Source of the DNA: VAZQ01 sp963827585
GTDB taxonomy: Bacteria; Pseudomonadota; Alphaproteobacteria; Rhizobiales; Xanthobacteraceae
NCBI GenBank assembly: GCA_963827585.1
Contig: CAWHCK010000060.1
Coordinates: forward strand, 305,428-369,427
DNA: 64,000 nt
Reading direction: 5' to 3'
A program made the translations under genes and the position numbers. The notes under the pieces are model-generated. The model was not told the DNA's origin and did not search any database. It saw only the letters and a list, made by a program, of their open reading frames with translations. Every line of letters begins with the position of its first letter. The stretch's first letter is position 1. This document shows, in pieces, positions 8,368-18,211 of this stretch.

Positions 8368-9944
8368 GTACGGTGGAATCGATCGCAGCGGAACCCGCGG
8401 TAACGTTGGCGAAGTGCTTTCCCGCTCGCCAGGCACCGCCCGCAACCCTGACGATTTTCGGCGCCGGCGGCGATCTGACCAAGCGCCTGGTCGTGCCCGC
8501 GCTCTACAATCTTGTCAGGGCCGGGAAGCTTCCCGACGGCTTCGCCGTCATCGGCCTCGATCACAACACCCGGAGCACCGAGGAATGGCGCCAGGGCCTG
8601 ACCGAAATGATGCATGCCTCGACGCAGGGCGATGGGCGCGCCGCCATCGACGAGCCGGCCTGGTCGTGGCTCGTCAGTCGCATGCATTATATGCGGGGAG
8701 ATTTCACGCAGCCTGATACCTTTGCCGAGCTGGGGAAATTGCTGGTTGATCAACAGCGGGAACAGAGCGGGACAGCCAATGTGCTGTTCTATCTGGCGGT
8801 CGCCGAGCGGTTCTTCGGCCCGGTGATCGAGCAGCTCGGCCGCGCAGGGCTCACCCGGCAGTCGGAACGCGCGTGGCGGCGGGTCATCGTGGAAAAACCC
8901 TTCGGGCACGACCTCGCATCGGCCGAGGCGCTCAATGCGCAGATCCTCAAGGTGTTGACCGAGGACCAGATCTACCGGATCGATCACTTCCTCGGCAAAG
9001 AAACGGTGCAGAACATCCTGGTGCTGCGCTTTGCAAACGGCATCTTCGAGCCGATGTGGAACCGGGATCATGTCGACCACGTCCAGATCACGGCTGCTGA
9101 GACGGTGGGCGTGGAGGGCCGCGGCCGTTTCTACGAGCAAACCGGGGCACTACGGGACATGGTCCCGAACCATCTGTTTCAACTCCTGGCCATGATTGCA
9201 ATGGAGCCACCGATCTCGTTCGATGCCAATGCCGTTCGCGCCAAGAAGACGGAATTGTTCCAGGCGATTCATCCCATCTCGGTGGAGAACGCAGTACGCG
9301 GCCAGTACGACGCCGGGACGGTGCTCGGCCGAAAGGTTCGAGACTATCGACACGAGCCCAACGTCGCACCGGATTCCGCAACCGAAACCTATGCCGCGCT
9401 CAAACTCGGGATCGACAATTGGCGCTGGGCGGGCGTGCCGTTCTATCTGCGCACCGGCAAGTATCTCACCGCACGCACCACCGAGATCGCAGTGCAATTC
9501 CGTCAAGCCCCCTATTCGCTCTTTCGCGATACTCCGGTCGAGCGATTGCCCCCCAACATCCTGACGCTCCGCATTCAACCGGATGAGGGGCTGTCAGTCA
9601 GCTTCAGCGCCAAGCGCCCCGGCCCCGAGATCGAGATCGACGGCGTCGAGATGGATTTCGCTTACCGGGACTATTTCGCACCGCTCGCAGCGGTCGGCTA
9701 CGAGACGCTGATCTACGACTGCTTGATCGGTGACGCTACCTTGTTCCAGCGCGCCGATACGGTCGAGGCGGCCTGGTGCGCCGTACAAGGCCTTCTCGAT
9801 GCTTGGGCCCACGATCCCGCCAACGATTTTCCCAATTACATCGCCGGCAGCGCCGGTCCCGAGGCAGCCGATCGCCTACTCGCGCGCGATGGGCGCGCAT
9901 GGCATCCGATCAGGGGGCACGCGCACCCGAGGCGGGGCGCATGA
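8364..9944 (+). CDS. zwf: Glucose-6-phosphate 1-dehydrogenase
   Basis: The 526-residue enzyme oxidises glucose 6-phosphate to 6-phosphogluconolactone with reduction of NAD(P)+, the entry step of the oxidative pentose phosphate and Entner-Doudoroff routes. The nucleotide-binding motif is at residues 33-41 (GAGGDLTKR) and the substrate/catalytic signature RIDHFLGKE is at 205-213. Also present are VEKPFGHDL and the C-terminal domain with GRKVRDY. The N-terminus is about 25 residues longer than in many homologues. It heads a run of nine co-directional sugar-phosphate genes, with tal 55 bp downstream. The start overlaps the stop of a possible small leader ORF. Confidence 0.97.
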   Translation: MSTVESIAAEPAVTLAKCFPARQAPPATLTIFGAGGDLTKRLVVPALYNLVRAGKLPDGFAVIGLDHNTRSTEEWRQGLTEMMHASTQGDGRAAIDEPAWSWLVSRMHYMRGDFTQPDTFAELGKLLVDQQREQSGTANVLFYLAVAERFFGPVIEQLGRAGLTRQSERAWRRVIVEKPFGHDLASAEALNAQILKVLTEDQIYRIDHFLGKETVQNILVLRFANGIFEPMWNRDHVDHVQITAAETVGVEGRGRFYEQTGALRDMVPNHLFQLLAMIAMEPPISFDANAVRAKKTELFQAIHPISVENAVRGQYDAGTVLGRKVRDYRHEPNVAPDSATETYAALKLGIDNWRWAGVPFYLRTGKYLTARTTEIAVQFRQAPYSLFRDTPVERLPPNILTLRIQPDEGLSVSFSAKRPGPEIEIDGVEMDFAYRDYFAPLAAVGYETLIYDCLIGDATLFQRADTVEAAWCAVQGLLDAWAHDPANDFPNYIAGSAGPEAADRLLARDGRAWHPIRGHAHPRRGA

Positions 9945-9999
9945 GTCGGCAAAGTTGAACGTTACTTGCTGGATTTGGGGGCACGAGCGAGGTGCTAGC

Positions 10000-11085
10000 A
10001 TGAAAGCCACTCAAATCCTGCACGATCTGGGCCAGAGCCTCTGGCTCGACAACATCACACGCAACTTGTTGAGGACGGGCTTGCTCCGCCGCTACATCGA
10101 CGAGTGGTCGGTCACCGGGCTGACATCCAACCCGACGATCTTCGACCACGCGATCAAGAACAGCAGCGACTACGATGACGCGATCAAAGGCAAACTCGCG
10201 GAAGGCAGGTCGGGAGAGAAACTGTTCTTCGAACTGGCGCTGGAGGACCTCACGCAGGCCGCAGACCTGTTCCGGCCGGTTTACGACCGAACCTGCGGCG
10301 TAGACGGTTGGGTTTCCCTGGAAGTCTCGCCCTTGCTGGCGCACGACACCAAATCGACGATTGCCGTGGCCAAGGACCTGCACGCGCGGGCGCGACGTCC
10401 CAATCTCCTGATCAAGATTCCCGGCACCGCCGAAGGCCTGCCGGCCATCGAAGAGGCAATCTTTGCGGGCGTGCCGGTCAACGTCACGCTGTTGTTCTCC
10501 GACGACCAATACCTGGCGGCCGCTGATGCGTTCATGCGCGGCATCGAACGACGCATCGACGCGGGATTGAAGCCCGATGTCGGCTCGGTGGCATCGATTT
10601 TCATCAGCCGCTGGGACGTCGCGGTGGCCGGCAAGGTGCCGGAGACGCTCAACAACCAACTCGGTATCGCCGTCGCCAAGCGGACCTACAAGACTTATCT
10701 CGGCCTCCTGAGTTCGCCGCGATGGATGCGCGCCTACAACGCCGGCGCACGTCCGCAACGCCTGCTATGGGCCAGCACGGGGACCAAGGATCCGAAGGCT
10801 TCGGACACCTTGTACGTCAACGCCCTGGCCGCACCATTCACCGTGAACACCATGCCTGAGGGCACCCTGAAAGCGCTCGCCGAACACGGCGACGTCGGGG
10901 CGACGATGCCGGCCGACGGCGGCGACTGCGAAGAGGTCCTGGCGCGGTTCGCCGCGGCGAGGATCGACGTCAAGGCGCTGGCGCTCCAGCTTCAAGACGA
11001 AGGCGCCAAGTCGTTCGTCAACTCGTGGAACGACTTGATCGCCGTGATCGGATCCAAATCCGCCGTCCTCGAGCGAGCGGGCTAG
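10000..11085 (+). CDS. tal: Transaldolase
   Basis: The 361-residue transaldolase moves a dihydroxyacetone unit between sugar phosphates in the non-oxidative pentose phosphate pathway. Family landmarks are SVTGLTSNPTIFDHAI near residue 40 and LLIKIPGT, in which Lys139 is the expected Schiff-base lysine. SVASIFISRWD and the C-terminal QLQDEGAKSF stretch also fit. The length matches the longer (TalB-type 3) bacterial form that is often fused or adjacent to pgi. The ATG at 10000 has GAGGT about 7 nt upstream. A glucokinase-like gene starts 4 bp after its stop. Confidence 0.96.
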   Translation: MKATQILHDLGQSLWLDNITRNLLRTGLLRRYIDEWSVTGLTSNPTIFDHAIKNSSDYDDAIKGKLAEGRSGEKLFFELALEDLTQAADLFRPVYDRTCGVDGWVSLEVSPLLAHDTKSTIAVAKDLHARARRPNLLIKIPGTAEGLPAIEEAIFAGVPVNVTLLFSDDQYLAAADAFMRGIERRIDAGLKPDVGSVASIFISRWDVAVAGKVPETLNNQLGIAVAKRTYKTYLGLLSSPRWMRAYNAGARPQRLLWASTGTKDPKASDTLYVNALAAPFTVNTMPEGTLKALAEHGDVGATMPADGGDCEEVLARFAAARIDVKALALQLQDEGAKSFVNSWNDLIAVIGSKSAVLERAG

Positions 11086-11089
11086 CGCT

Positions 11090-11854
11090 GTGAACGCGAG
11101 GTCGCTGCTCGCCACCAGGCGCGGAACAATGCGGCGAGGTCGAGCTGACGTCGCAAAGAAGTCCTCGGTGAAGAACGTGCTGGTCGTCGACGTAGGTGGA
11201 ACCTCGGTCAAGATCCTTGCCACCGGGCAAGACGAGCATCGATCATTTCCATCCGGGCCGACGCTAACCCCCAAGCGGATGGTTTCCGAAGTCAAGAAGC
11301 TCGCCGCGGATTGGACCTACGAGGTGGTGTCGGTCGGCTATCCCGGACCGGTTCTCTGCGGCCGGCCGATTATGGAACCACACAATCTGGGGCGCGGTTG
11401 GGTCGGCTTTGACTTCGCGGCGGCATTCGCTCGTCCCGTCAAGGTCGTCAACGACGCCGCGATGCAGGCCTTGGGTAGCTACAAGGACGGCAAGATGCTT
11501 TTTCTGGGCCTCGGAACCGGGCTTGGAACGGCCATGGTTGTCGAAGGCATCGTCGAGCCCATGGAGCTCGGTCACCTGCCCTACAAGAAGGGCACCTATG
11601 AGGACTACGTCGGACGGGCCGGACTCGAACGCCACGGCAAGAAGAAATGGCGGCGTCATGTTGCCGACGTCGTGGCACGTCTCATCGCCGCGCTGGAGCC
11701 CGACGATACGGTGATCGGAGGAGGCAACGTCGCGAAGCTCGCAGCACTCCCGCCGCGTTCTCGCGCAGGAGACAACGCCAATGCCTTCCGCGGGGGATTT
11801 CGGCTGTGGGGAGAAGAGAACGCTCTACCGCACAGACGGACTCGTCCCAAATAA
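11090..11854 (+). CDS. ROK-family kinase, probable (polyphosphate-type) glucokinase
   Basis: The 254-residue protein has the ROK phosphate-1 motif VVDVGGTSVKI, the catalytic-Asp region VVNDAAMQALG, the glycine-rich LGLGTGLGTAMV, and PMELGHLPY. It lacks the CxCGxxGC zinc motif of classical ROK repressors and sugar kinases. In this it resembles the polyphosphate/ATP glucokinase (PPGK) branch, which makes glucose 6-phosphate from glucose. Phosphoryl donor use cannot be read from sequence. The start is uncertain: GTG 11090 (4 bp after tal) or ATG 11129. Its position between tal and pgi supports glucose as substrate. Confidence 0.85.
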   Translation: MNARSLLATRRGTMRRGRADVAKKSSVKNVLVVDVGGTSVKILATGQDEHRSFPSGPTLTPKRMVSEVKKLAADWTYEVVSVGYPGPVLCGRPIMEPHNLGRGWVGFDFAAAFARPVKVVNDAAMQALGSYKDGKMLFLGLGTGLGTAMVVEGIVEPMELGHLPYKKGTYEDYVGRAGLERHGKKKWRRHVADVVARLIAALEPDDTVIGGGNVAKLAALPPRSRAGDNANAFRGGFRLWGEENALPHRRTRPK

Positions 11855-11874
11855 CAGACCGAAGGCCAGAAAGG

Positions 11875-13542
11875 ATGCCGCAGATGGCTGCACGATCGGA
11901 GACACCTCGCACGCGATCAACGAGCAAGCACGCGGTATGGCAGGCCCTCGAAGATCACCATCAGACAATACGGGGCCTGCACCTACGAAACCTGTTCGCC
12001 GATGATCCGACGCGCGGTGAGCGGATGACCGCGGAGACCGCCGGCGTCTACCTGGATTACTCGAAAAATCGCATCAACGACGAGACGCTTAAGTTGCTCA
12101 TCGAGCTCGCCGAACAATCCGGCCTGCGCGCCAGGATCGACGCGATGTTTCGAGGCGAGAAAATCAACGTCACGGAAAATCGGGCCGTCCTGCACGTGGC
12201 GCTCCGTGCGCCAAAAGGCGCATCCATCGTCGTCGACGGCAAGAACGTCGTGCCGGAGGTTCACCTCGTGCTCGACAAGATGGCCGACTTCGCCAACCGC
12301 GTCCGCAGCGGCCAATGGAAAGGCCACAGCGGCAAACGCATCCGCAACGTTGTCAATATCGGCATCGGCGGGTCCGACCTCGGGCCGGTGATGGCATATG
12401 AGGCGCTCAAGTACTACAGCGACCGCGCCATGACGTTCCGCTTCGTCTCCAACGTCGACGGCACCGATTTCGTCGAGGCGACGCGCGATCTCGATCCGGC
12501 GGAAACGCTGTTCATCGTTTCCTCCAAGACCTTCACGACGCTGGAGACTATGACCAACGCTCAAAGCGCGCGCGATTGGTCGCTGCGGGGCCTTGGAGGC
12601 GATGCCAAGGCCGTCGCCAGGCATTTCGTTGCGGTCTCGACGAATGCCGAAAAAGTCGCAGAATTCGGCATCGACACCGCCAACATGTTCGAGTTCTGGG
12701 ACTGGGTCGGCGGGCGCTACTCGATGGATTCCGCCATCGGCCTTTCGACCATGCTGGCGATCGGCCCGGATCACTTCCGATCCATGCTGGAAGGCTTCCA
12801 TGCCATCGACGAACATTTCCGCACCGCGCCGTTCGAGCGCAACCTGCCGGTGCTCATGGGCCTTCTCGGCGTCTGGTACAACGACTTCTTCGGCGCGCAG
12901 ACCGTCGCGGTGCTGCCCTACGACCAGTACTTGAAGCGTTTCCCGGCCTATCTCCAGCAGTTGACGATGGAGAGTAACGGCAAGCACGTGACGCTCGACG
13001 GGACGCCGGTGAACTATCAGACCGGTCCGATCTACTGGGGCGAGCCTGGAACCAATGGCCAGCACTCCTTCTATCAATTGATCCATCAGGGCACCCGGCT
13101 CATTCCCTGTGACTTCATCGCTTTCGGGGAGGCGATCAATGCGCTCGGCCGGCATCACGATATGCTGGTGGCGAACGTATTTGCACAGACCGAGGCGCTC
13201 GCCTTTGGGAAAACGCGTGAGCAAGTGAAGGCCGAAGGCACGCCCGATTGGCTCGTCCCGCACCGGGTGTTCGAAGGCAATCGACCGTCCAACACCATTC
13301 TGATGGATCGTTTGACCCCGTCCGCGCTGGGAAAGCTGGTCGCGCTGTATGAGCACTGCGTGTTCACCCAGGGCACCATCTGGGACGTCGATTCGTTCGA
13401 TCAATGGGGCGTCGAACTCGGCAAGGTCCTGGCTCAGCGCATCATCCCGGAGCTCGAGGGCCAGACCGAGCCCAAGCTCGGCCATGACAGCTCGACCAAC
13501 AATCTGATCCGCCGCTACCGCAAGCTCAAGGGCGCAACGTGA
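11875..13542 (+). CDS. pgi: Glucose-6-phosphate isomerase
   Basis: The protein of about 555 residues interconverts glucose 6-phosphate and fructose 6-phosphate. It carries the phosphoglucose isomerase signatures NIGIGGSDLGPVMAYEAL, VGGRYSMDSAIGLS, GTNGQHSFYQLIHQG and the C-terminal WDVDSFDQWGVELGK. Starts at 11875 (GAAGG upstream) and 11884 (AAAGGA upstream) are both plausible. The frame is open much further upstream, but there it overlaps the kinase gene. The stop overlaps the GTG of rpe by 4 bp, so the two are translationally coupled. Confidence 0.97.
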   Translation: MPQMAARSETPRTRSTSKHAVWQALEDHHQTIRGLHLRNLFADDPTRGERMTAETAGVYLDYSKNRINDETLKLLIELAEQSGLRARIDAMFRGEKINVTENRAVLHVALRAPKGASIVVDGKNVVPEVHLVLDKMADFANRVRSGQWKGHSGKRIRNVVNIGIGGSDLGPVMAYEALKYYSDRAMTFRFVSNVDGTDFVEATRDLDPAETLFIVSSKTFTTLETMTNAQSARDWSLRGLGGDAKAVARHFVAVSTNAEKVAEFGIDTANMFEFWDWVGGRYSMDSAIGLSTMLAIGPDHFRSMLEGFHAIDEHFRTAPFERNLPVLMGLLGVWYNDFFGAQTVAVLPYDQYLKRFPAYLQQLTMESNGKHVTLDGTPVNYQTGPIYWGEPGTNGQHSFYQLIHQGTRLIPCDFIAFGEAINALGRHHDMLVANVFAQTEALAFGKTREQVKAEGTPDWLVPHRVFEGNRPSNTILMDRLTPSALGKLVALYEHCVFTQGTIWDVDSFDQWGVELGKVLAQRIIPELEGQTEPKLGHDSSTNNLIRRYRKLKGAT

Positions 13543-14210
13543 CGACCGATACCGTGAAGCTCGCACCGTCGATCCTCGCGGCCGATTTCGCCCGCTTGGG
13601 CGATCAGGTGACCGAGGCGGAGCGCGCCGGCGCGGACCGCATCCACGTGGACGTGATGGATGGACATTTCGTGCCCAATCTCTCAATGGGACCACCGATC
13701 ATCAGATCGCTGCGCAAGGCGACGCGCCTGCCACTGGAGGCGCACCTGATGATTTTGAATCCCGATTTTTTTGTCGAGGAATTTGCGCAGGCCGGGACCA
13801 ATTCATTCTTGGTCCACTGGGAGGGCAACAACGACCTGTCACGGACCGTGCAGCGCATCAAAGCATTGGGAAAGCGGGTCGGCGTCGCCATCAACCCGGC
13901 AACTCCCGCAACCGTTCTGGAAGAGATCATGCAAGACCTCGACCAGGTGCTGGTCATGACGGTGAACCCGGGATTCGGGCATCAGCACTTCCTCCATACG
14001 ACACTTCCGAAGATCCGGCGCGCGCGTCAGATGATCGATCGAATCAAACCGGGGTGCGGCCTCGAGGTGGACGGAGGGGTCGATGCGACAACTGCCCCGC
14101 TGGCGGTTGCCGCGGGAGCCGATGTGTTGGTGGCCGGGTCGGCGATTTTCAACGACAGCGAAGGTGTCGCCGTCGCCATGCAACGGCTGCGGGCCGCGGC
14201 TCAGCTCTAA
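13539..14210 (+). CDS. rpe: Ribulose-phosphate 3-epimerase
   Basis: The 223-residue TIM-barrel enzyme converts ribulose 5-phosphate to xylulose 5-phosphate. It shows KLAPSILAADFARLGDQV, the metal-binding stretch IHVDVMDGHFVPNLSMGP, LEAHLMI, MTVNPGFGHQ, and LEVDGGVDATTA with AGSAIF at the phosphate site. The GTG start overlaps the pgi stop by 4 bp, and gnd starts 14 bp after it. The length is normal for the family. Confidence 0.96.
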   Translation: MTTDTVKLAPSILAADFARLGDQVTEAERAGADRIHVDVMDGHFVPNLSMGPPIIRSLRKATRLPLEAHLMILNPDFFVEEFAQAGTNSFLVHWEGNNDLSRTVQRIKALGKRVGVAINPATPATVLEEIMQDLDQVLVMTVNPGFGHQHFLHTTLPKIRRARQMIDRIKPGCGLEVDGGVDATTAPLAVAAGADVLVAGSAIFNDSEGVAVAMQRLRAAAQL

Positions 14211-14224
14211 CGGAGAAGGATGTC

Positions 14225-15241
14225 ATGCAGCTCGCGATGATCGGATTGGGCAGAATGGGCGCCAATATGGTGCGGCGACTCATCAAGGGCGGCCATCAGT
14301 GCGTGGTTTTCGATATGTCGCCGAAGGCGGTCGAAGATTTGGCACGGGACAAGGCGGTCGGAGCCTCCTCGCTTGCGGACCTCGTGCGCAAGCTGGAAAA
14401 GCCGCGCGCGGTCTGGTTGATGGTCCCGGCGGCCGTCGTCGACAAGACCATTGCCGACCTCGTGCCTCACCTCGAGAGCGGCGACATCCTCATCGATGGC
14501 GGCAACTCGTATTACGTGGACGACATCCGCCGCGCCAATGAGCTCGCGTCGAAAGGGATAAACTACGTGGATGTCGGAACCAGCGGCGGCGTCTGGGGCC
14601 TGGAGCGCGGCTACTGCATGATGATCGGCGGACCGGAGGCGGCCGTGCGGCGTCTCGATCCGATCTTCAAGACGCTGGCGCCGGGTCCGGGCGACATCGC
14701 GCCTACACCCGGGCGCGAGAAGATCGGCGGCACCGCCGAACTCGGTTACTTGAACTGTGGGGCGAGCGGCGCCGGTCACTTCGTCAAGATGGTCCATAAC
14801 GGGATCGAGTACGGCATCATGGCCGCATACGCGGAAGGGATGAACATTTTGCGCCACGCCAACGTCGGCAAGCAGCAGCATGCGGTCGACGCCGAAACGA
14901 CGCCGTTACGCAATCCGGAGCTCTATCAATACGACCTCAATCTGCGCGACATCGCGGAAGTTTGGCGGCGCGGCAGCGTCATCGCGTCATGGCTGCTCGA
15001 CCTCACCGCAGCCGCGCTGGCGAAAGATCCAACACTCACGAATTTTGCCGGCAGGGTCTCCGACTCCGGGGAAGGACGCTGGACGATCAGGGCCGCAATC
15101 GACGAGGCGGTACCGGCGCCCGTGCTTTCGACCGCGCTCTACGAGCGCTTCAGCTCGCGCGGCGAGGCGGATTTTGGAGACAAGCTGTTGTCGGCCATGC
15201 GCTACGAATTTGGCGGACACGTGGAGAAACCAGCGAGCTGA
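14225..15241 (+). CDS. gnd: 6-phosphogluconate dehydrogenase, decarboxylating (short form)
   Basis: The 338-residue enzyme oxidatively decarboxylates 6-phosphogluconate to ribulose 5-phosphate. It has the Rossmann motif GLGRMGAN at residues 7-14, IDGGNSYYVDD, the catalytic region DVGTSGGVWGLERG, and GASGAGHFVKMVHNGIEYG with its catalytic lysine. At this length it belongs to the short GndA/YqeC-like class rather than the roughly 470-residue form; several short-form members prefer NAD+. AGAAGGA lies 4 nt before the ATG. It sits directly after rpe, so the reaction product and the next enzyme are encoded side by side. Confidence 0.95.
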   Translation: MQLAMIGLGRMGANMVRRLIKGGHQCVVFDMSPKAVEDLARDKAVGASSLADLVRKLEKPRAVWLMVPAAVVDKTIADLVPHLESGDILIDGGNSYYVDDIRRANELASKGINYVDVGTSGGVWGLERGYCMMIGGPEAAVRRLDPIFKTLAPGPGDIAPTPGREKIGGTAELGYLNCGASGAGHFVKMVHNGIEYGIMAAYAEGMNILRHANVGKQQHAVDAETTPLRNPELYQYDLNLRDIAEVWRRGSVIASWLLDLTAAALAKDPTLTNFAGRVSDSGEGRWTIRAAIDEAVPAPVLSTALYERFSSRGEADFGDKLLSAMRYEFGGHVEKPAS

Positions 15242-15328
15242 GAGCAGATACGAACAGCCAGACGGATTCGGCGCAACCGATCACCGTCTTACCCATGCAA
15301 CGGGCGAGCCCGAAGCGGAGATCGTCGC

Positions 15329-16048
15329 GTGGAGATCGAAGTCCATCCTGATGATCATCTGGTCGCCCGCAGAGGCGCAGCCATCATCGCCGCTGACGCG
15401 CGCGCGGCCGTTGCTTCGCACGGGCGCTTCATCATGGCGGTCAGCGGCGGCCGCACGCCGTGGTTGATGCTGCGCGCATTGGCCGACGAGCAGCTTCCCT
15501 GGGAGAATGTGCATGTCGTTCAGGTGGACGAACGGGCAGCGCCGGCAGCCGATCCGGACCGAAACCTCGCACACTTGCGCGAAAGCCTGCTCGATCATGC
15601 ACCGCTCCGCCCCGATCACGTCCATGCGATGCCGGTCGAGGCAGCGAACCTCGATCGCGCGGCCGAGCAATACGCGCTGACGTTGCGGAACCTGGCAGGG
15701 TCTCCGCCGGTGCTCGACCTCGTTCATCTCGGCCTCGGACCGGACGGCCACACCGCATCGCTGGTACCGGGAGATCCGGTCCTCGATGTCACCGACGCGG
15801 ACGTCGCGGTGACCGGCCCCTACCAGGGCAGACGCCGGCTGACATTGACCTTCCCGATCATCAACCGGTCGCGGCGCGTGCTGTGGCTGGTGACCGGCGC
15901 TGAGAAGGCCGGAACGCTCGTGCGCCTGCGCGACGGCGATCTATCCATTCCGGCATCGCGCGTGCATCAGGATCGGGCGCTGATTCTCGCCGATCGCGCG
16001 GCGGCAGAGCGGCTCGGCACCAACGAAACATTGGAGGCGCAGAAATGA
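15329..16048 (+). CDS. pgl: 6-phosphogluconolactonase
   Basis: The 239-residue SugarP isomerase-fold protein hydrolyses 6-phosphogluconolactone, linking zwf to gnd. Recognisable parts are FIMAVSGGRTPWLMLRAL, VHVVQVDERAAP, LVHLGLGPDGHTASLVPG, and GRRRLTLTFPIINRSR with WLVTGAEKA. The start is GTG 15329, with GGAG upstream. The stop overlaps the tkt ATG by 4 bp (ATGA), so translation is probably coupled. Confidence 0.95.
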   Translation: MEIEVHPDDHLVARRGAAIIAADARAAVASHGRFIMAVSGGRTPWLMLRALADEQLPWENVHVVQVDERAAPAADPDRNLAHLRESLLDHAPLRPDHVHAMPVEAANLDRAAEQYALTLRNLAGSPPVLDLVHLGLGPDGHTASLVPGDPVLDVTDADVAVTGPYQGRRRLTLTFPIINRSRRVLWLVTGAEKAGTLVRLRDGDLSIPASRVHQDRALILADRAAAERLGTNETLEAQK

Positions 16049-18147
16049 GTGCGATCGCCGGCGCTGCGGTGGATTCACCGATGACGAACGCGCAACTGGA
16101 CCAATTGTCGATCAATTGCATTCGCACGCTGTCGATAGATGCAGTCCAGCAGGCAAAGTCCGGCCATCCCGGCACGCCAATGGCGCTGGCGCCGCTCGTC
16201 TATACGCTCTGGAACCGCGTCATGCGCTTCGATCCGCAGGATCCGATTTGGCCGAACCGCGATAGGTTCGTGCTCTCCAACGGTCATGCCTCGATGCTGC
16301 TGTGGTCGTTGCTCCACCTCACCGGCACGCGTGCCGTGAACGCCGAGTACGAACGGCTTGGGCAACCCGCGGTTTCGCTCGACGATATTCGTCATTTCCG
16401 CCAGCTCGGCAGCAAGGCGCCGGGTCATCCCGAGTACCACTGGGTCTCGGGGGTCGAGGCCACGACCGGGCCCCTCGGGCAGGGCGTCGCCACCAGCGTC
16501 GGCATGGCGATCGCCGAGGCGTGGCTCGCCAACCGCTACAATCGTCCCAACTTCGAGATCTTCGGATATGACATATATGCGGTTTGCGGCGATGGCTGCA
16601 TGATGGAGGGCGTGGCCTCGGAAGCGGCGTCGCTGGCCGGCCACCTCGTCTTGGACAACCTCTGCTGGATCTACGACAACAACCACATCACGATCGAGGG
16701 CAGCACGAGCATAACCTTTACGGAGGATATCGCAGCCAGGTTCCTGGGTTATGGGTGGAACGTTCTGCGCGTAGGCGACGCCAATGACATCGACCGCATC
16801 GAGCAGGCCCTAACCATCTTCCGCAACACCAAGGGACGCCCAACCTTCATCATTCTGGACAGCCACATCGGCTACGGCTCGCCGCATAAGCAGGATACCG
16901 CGGCCGCGCATGGCGAGCCGCTGGGTGAGGAGGAAGTACGCCTCACCAAACGCGACTACGGGTGGCCCGAGGACGCGAAGTTCCTGGTTCCCGACGCGGT
17001 GCGCGAGCACTTCGCCGCCGGAATTGGCGCGCGCGGTGCGCAGGCCCGTGGCCGTTGGACCGAGCTCTTCACGAGCTACCGGGCGAAATATCCAGAGCTC
17101 GCGAGCGAGATCGACCTGATGCAGCGGCGGGAACTGCCGGCCGGATGGGATTCCGGGCTTCCCGTTTTCCCGGCCGATCCCAAGGGCATTGCGGGACGGG
17201 ACGCCTCGGGCAAAGTGCTCAACGTGCTTGCGCAAAACATCCCGTGGCTGCTGGGCGGCTCGGCGGATCTCGGCACGTCGAACAAGACGATTTTGACGTT
17301 CGAGGGCGCCGGAGACTTCGAGCCCGGCAGTCCCGGCGGCAGAAATCTGCATTTCGGCATCCGGGAGCACGCCATGGCGGCTGCCGTCAACGGACTCGCA
17401 TTGTCAAAACTACGGGCCTTCGGAGCCACTTTCTTCATCTTCAGTGACTATGCGCGGCCAGCCATCCGGCTGTCGGCCCTGATGGAGCTGCCCACGATCT
17501 TCGTGTTCACCCACGATGCCATGGGTGATGGCGAAGACGGCCCGACGCACCAACCGGTGGAGCAGCTTGCTTCCTTCCGCGCCGAACCCGGCCTGGTGGT
17601 GTTGCGACCCGGCGACGCCAACGAAGTGGTCGAGGCCTATCGCTACATCGTCCAGCTGAAGCACCAGCCGGCGGTGCTCGCGCTGTCCCGTCAACCCCTG
17701 CCGACATTGGACCGCAGCAAATACGCGCCCGCGTCCGGGGTCGCGCGGGGCGCCTATGTGCTCGCCGACCCTCCGGGCGGCAAGCCCGAAGTGATCCTCA
17801 TCGCGTCAGGCAGCGAGGTCAGCCTCTGCGTCCAAGCTCACGAAGAGCTGCTCGCCGAGGGCATTCGCTCGCGCGTGGTCTCGATGCCGTCGTGGGATAT
17901 TTTCGAGCACCAGACGCAAACCTATCAGGACAGCGTGCTGCCATCCGACGTCACGGCGCGCATCGCGGTCGAGCAGGCCTCCACTTTCGGCTGGGAACGC
18001 TACGTCGGGAGGTCCGGCCGCGTCATCGGGATGAAGACATTCGGCGCATCGGCCCCGCTTAAGGAGCTGCAACGAAAGTTCGGGTTCGAGCCTGAGCGTG
18101 TGACAGAGATCGCGAAAGAGCTGCTTGGCAAGGGCAAGAAGAGCTGA
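16045..18147 (+). CDS. tkt: Transketolase
   Basis: The 700-residue thiamine-diphosphate enzyme transfers ketol units between pentose, erythrose and triose phosphates. It shows SGHPGTPMALAPL near the N-terminus, the ThDP motif GDGCMMEGV followed by IYDNNHITIEG, the pyrimidine-domain stretch FGIREHAMAAAVNG, and THDAMGDGEDGPTHQPVEQL. The length is standard. The ATG overlaps the pgl stop. With tal and rpe it completes the non-oxidative branch except for ribose-5-phosphate isomerase, which is not in this window. Confidence 0.97.
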   Translation: MSAIAGAAVDSPMTNAQLDQLSINCIRTLSIDAVQQAKSGHPGTPMALAPLVYTLWNRVMRFDPQDPIWPNRDRFVLSNGHASMLLWSLLHLTGTRAVNAEYERLGQPAVSLDDIRHFRQLGSKAPGHPEYHWVSGVEATTGPLGQGVATSVGMAIAEAWLANRYNRPNFEIFGYDIYAVCGDGCMMEGVASEAASLAGHLVLDNLCWIYDNNHITIEGSTSITFTEDIAARFLGYGWNVLRVGDANDIDRIEQALTIFRNTKGRPTFIILDSHIGYGSPHKQDTAAAHGEPLGEEEVRLTKRDYGWPEDAKFLVPDAVREHFAAGIGARGAQARGRWTELFTSYRAKYPELASEIDLMQRRELPAGWDSGLPVFPADPKGIAGRDASGKVLNVLAQNIPWLLGGSADLGTSNKTILTFEGAGDFEPGSPGGRNLHFGIREHAMAAAVNGLALSKLRAFGATFFIFSDYARPAIRLSALMELPTIFVFTHDAMGDGEDGPTHQPVEQLASFRAEPGLVVLRPGDANEVVEAYRYIVQLKHQPAVLALSRQPLPTLDRSKYAPASGVARGAYVLADPPGGKPEVILIASGSEVSLCVQAHEELLAEGIRSRVVSMPSWDIFEHQTQTYQDSVLPSDVTARIAVEQASTFGWERYVGRSGRVIGMKTFGASAPLKELQRKFGFEPERVTEIAKELLGKGKKS

Positions 18148-18211
18148 AGGTCATCCCGGCGCTCCCCCGTGTGCTGGTGGGGAGCCAAGATTCAAGAATG
18201 GTGGGAATGCG

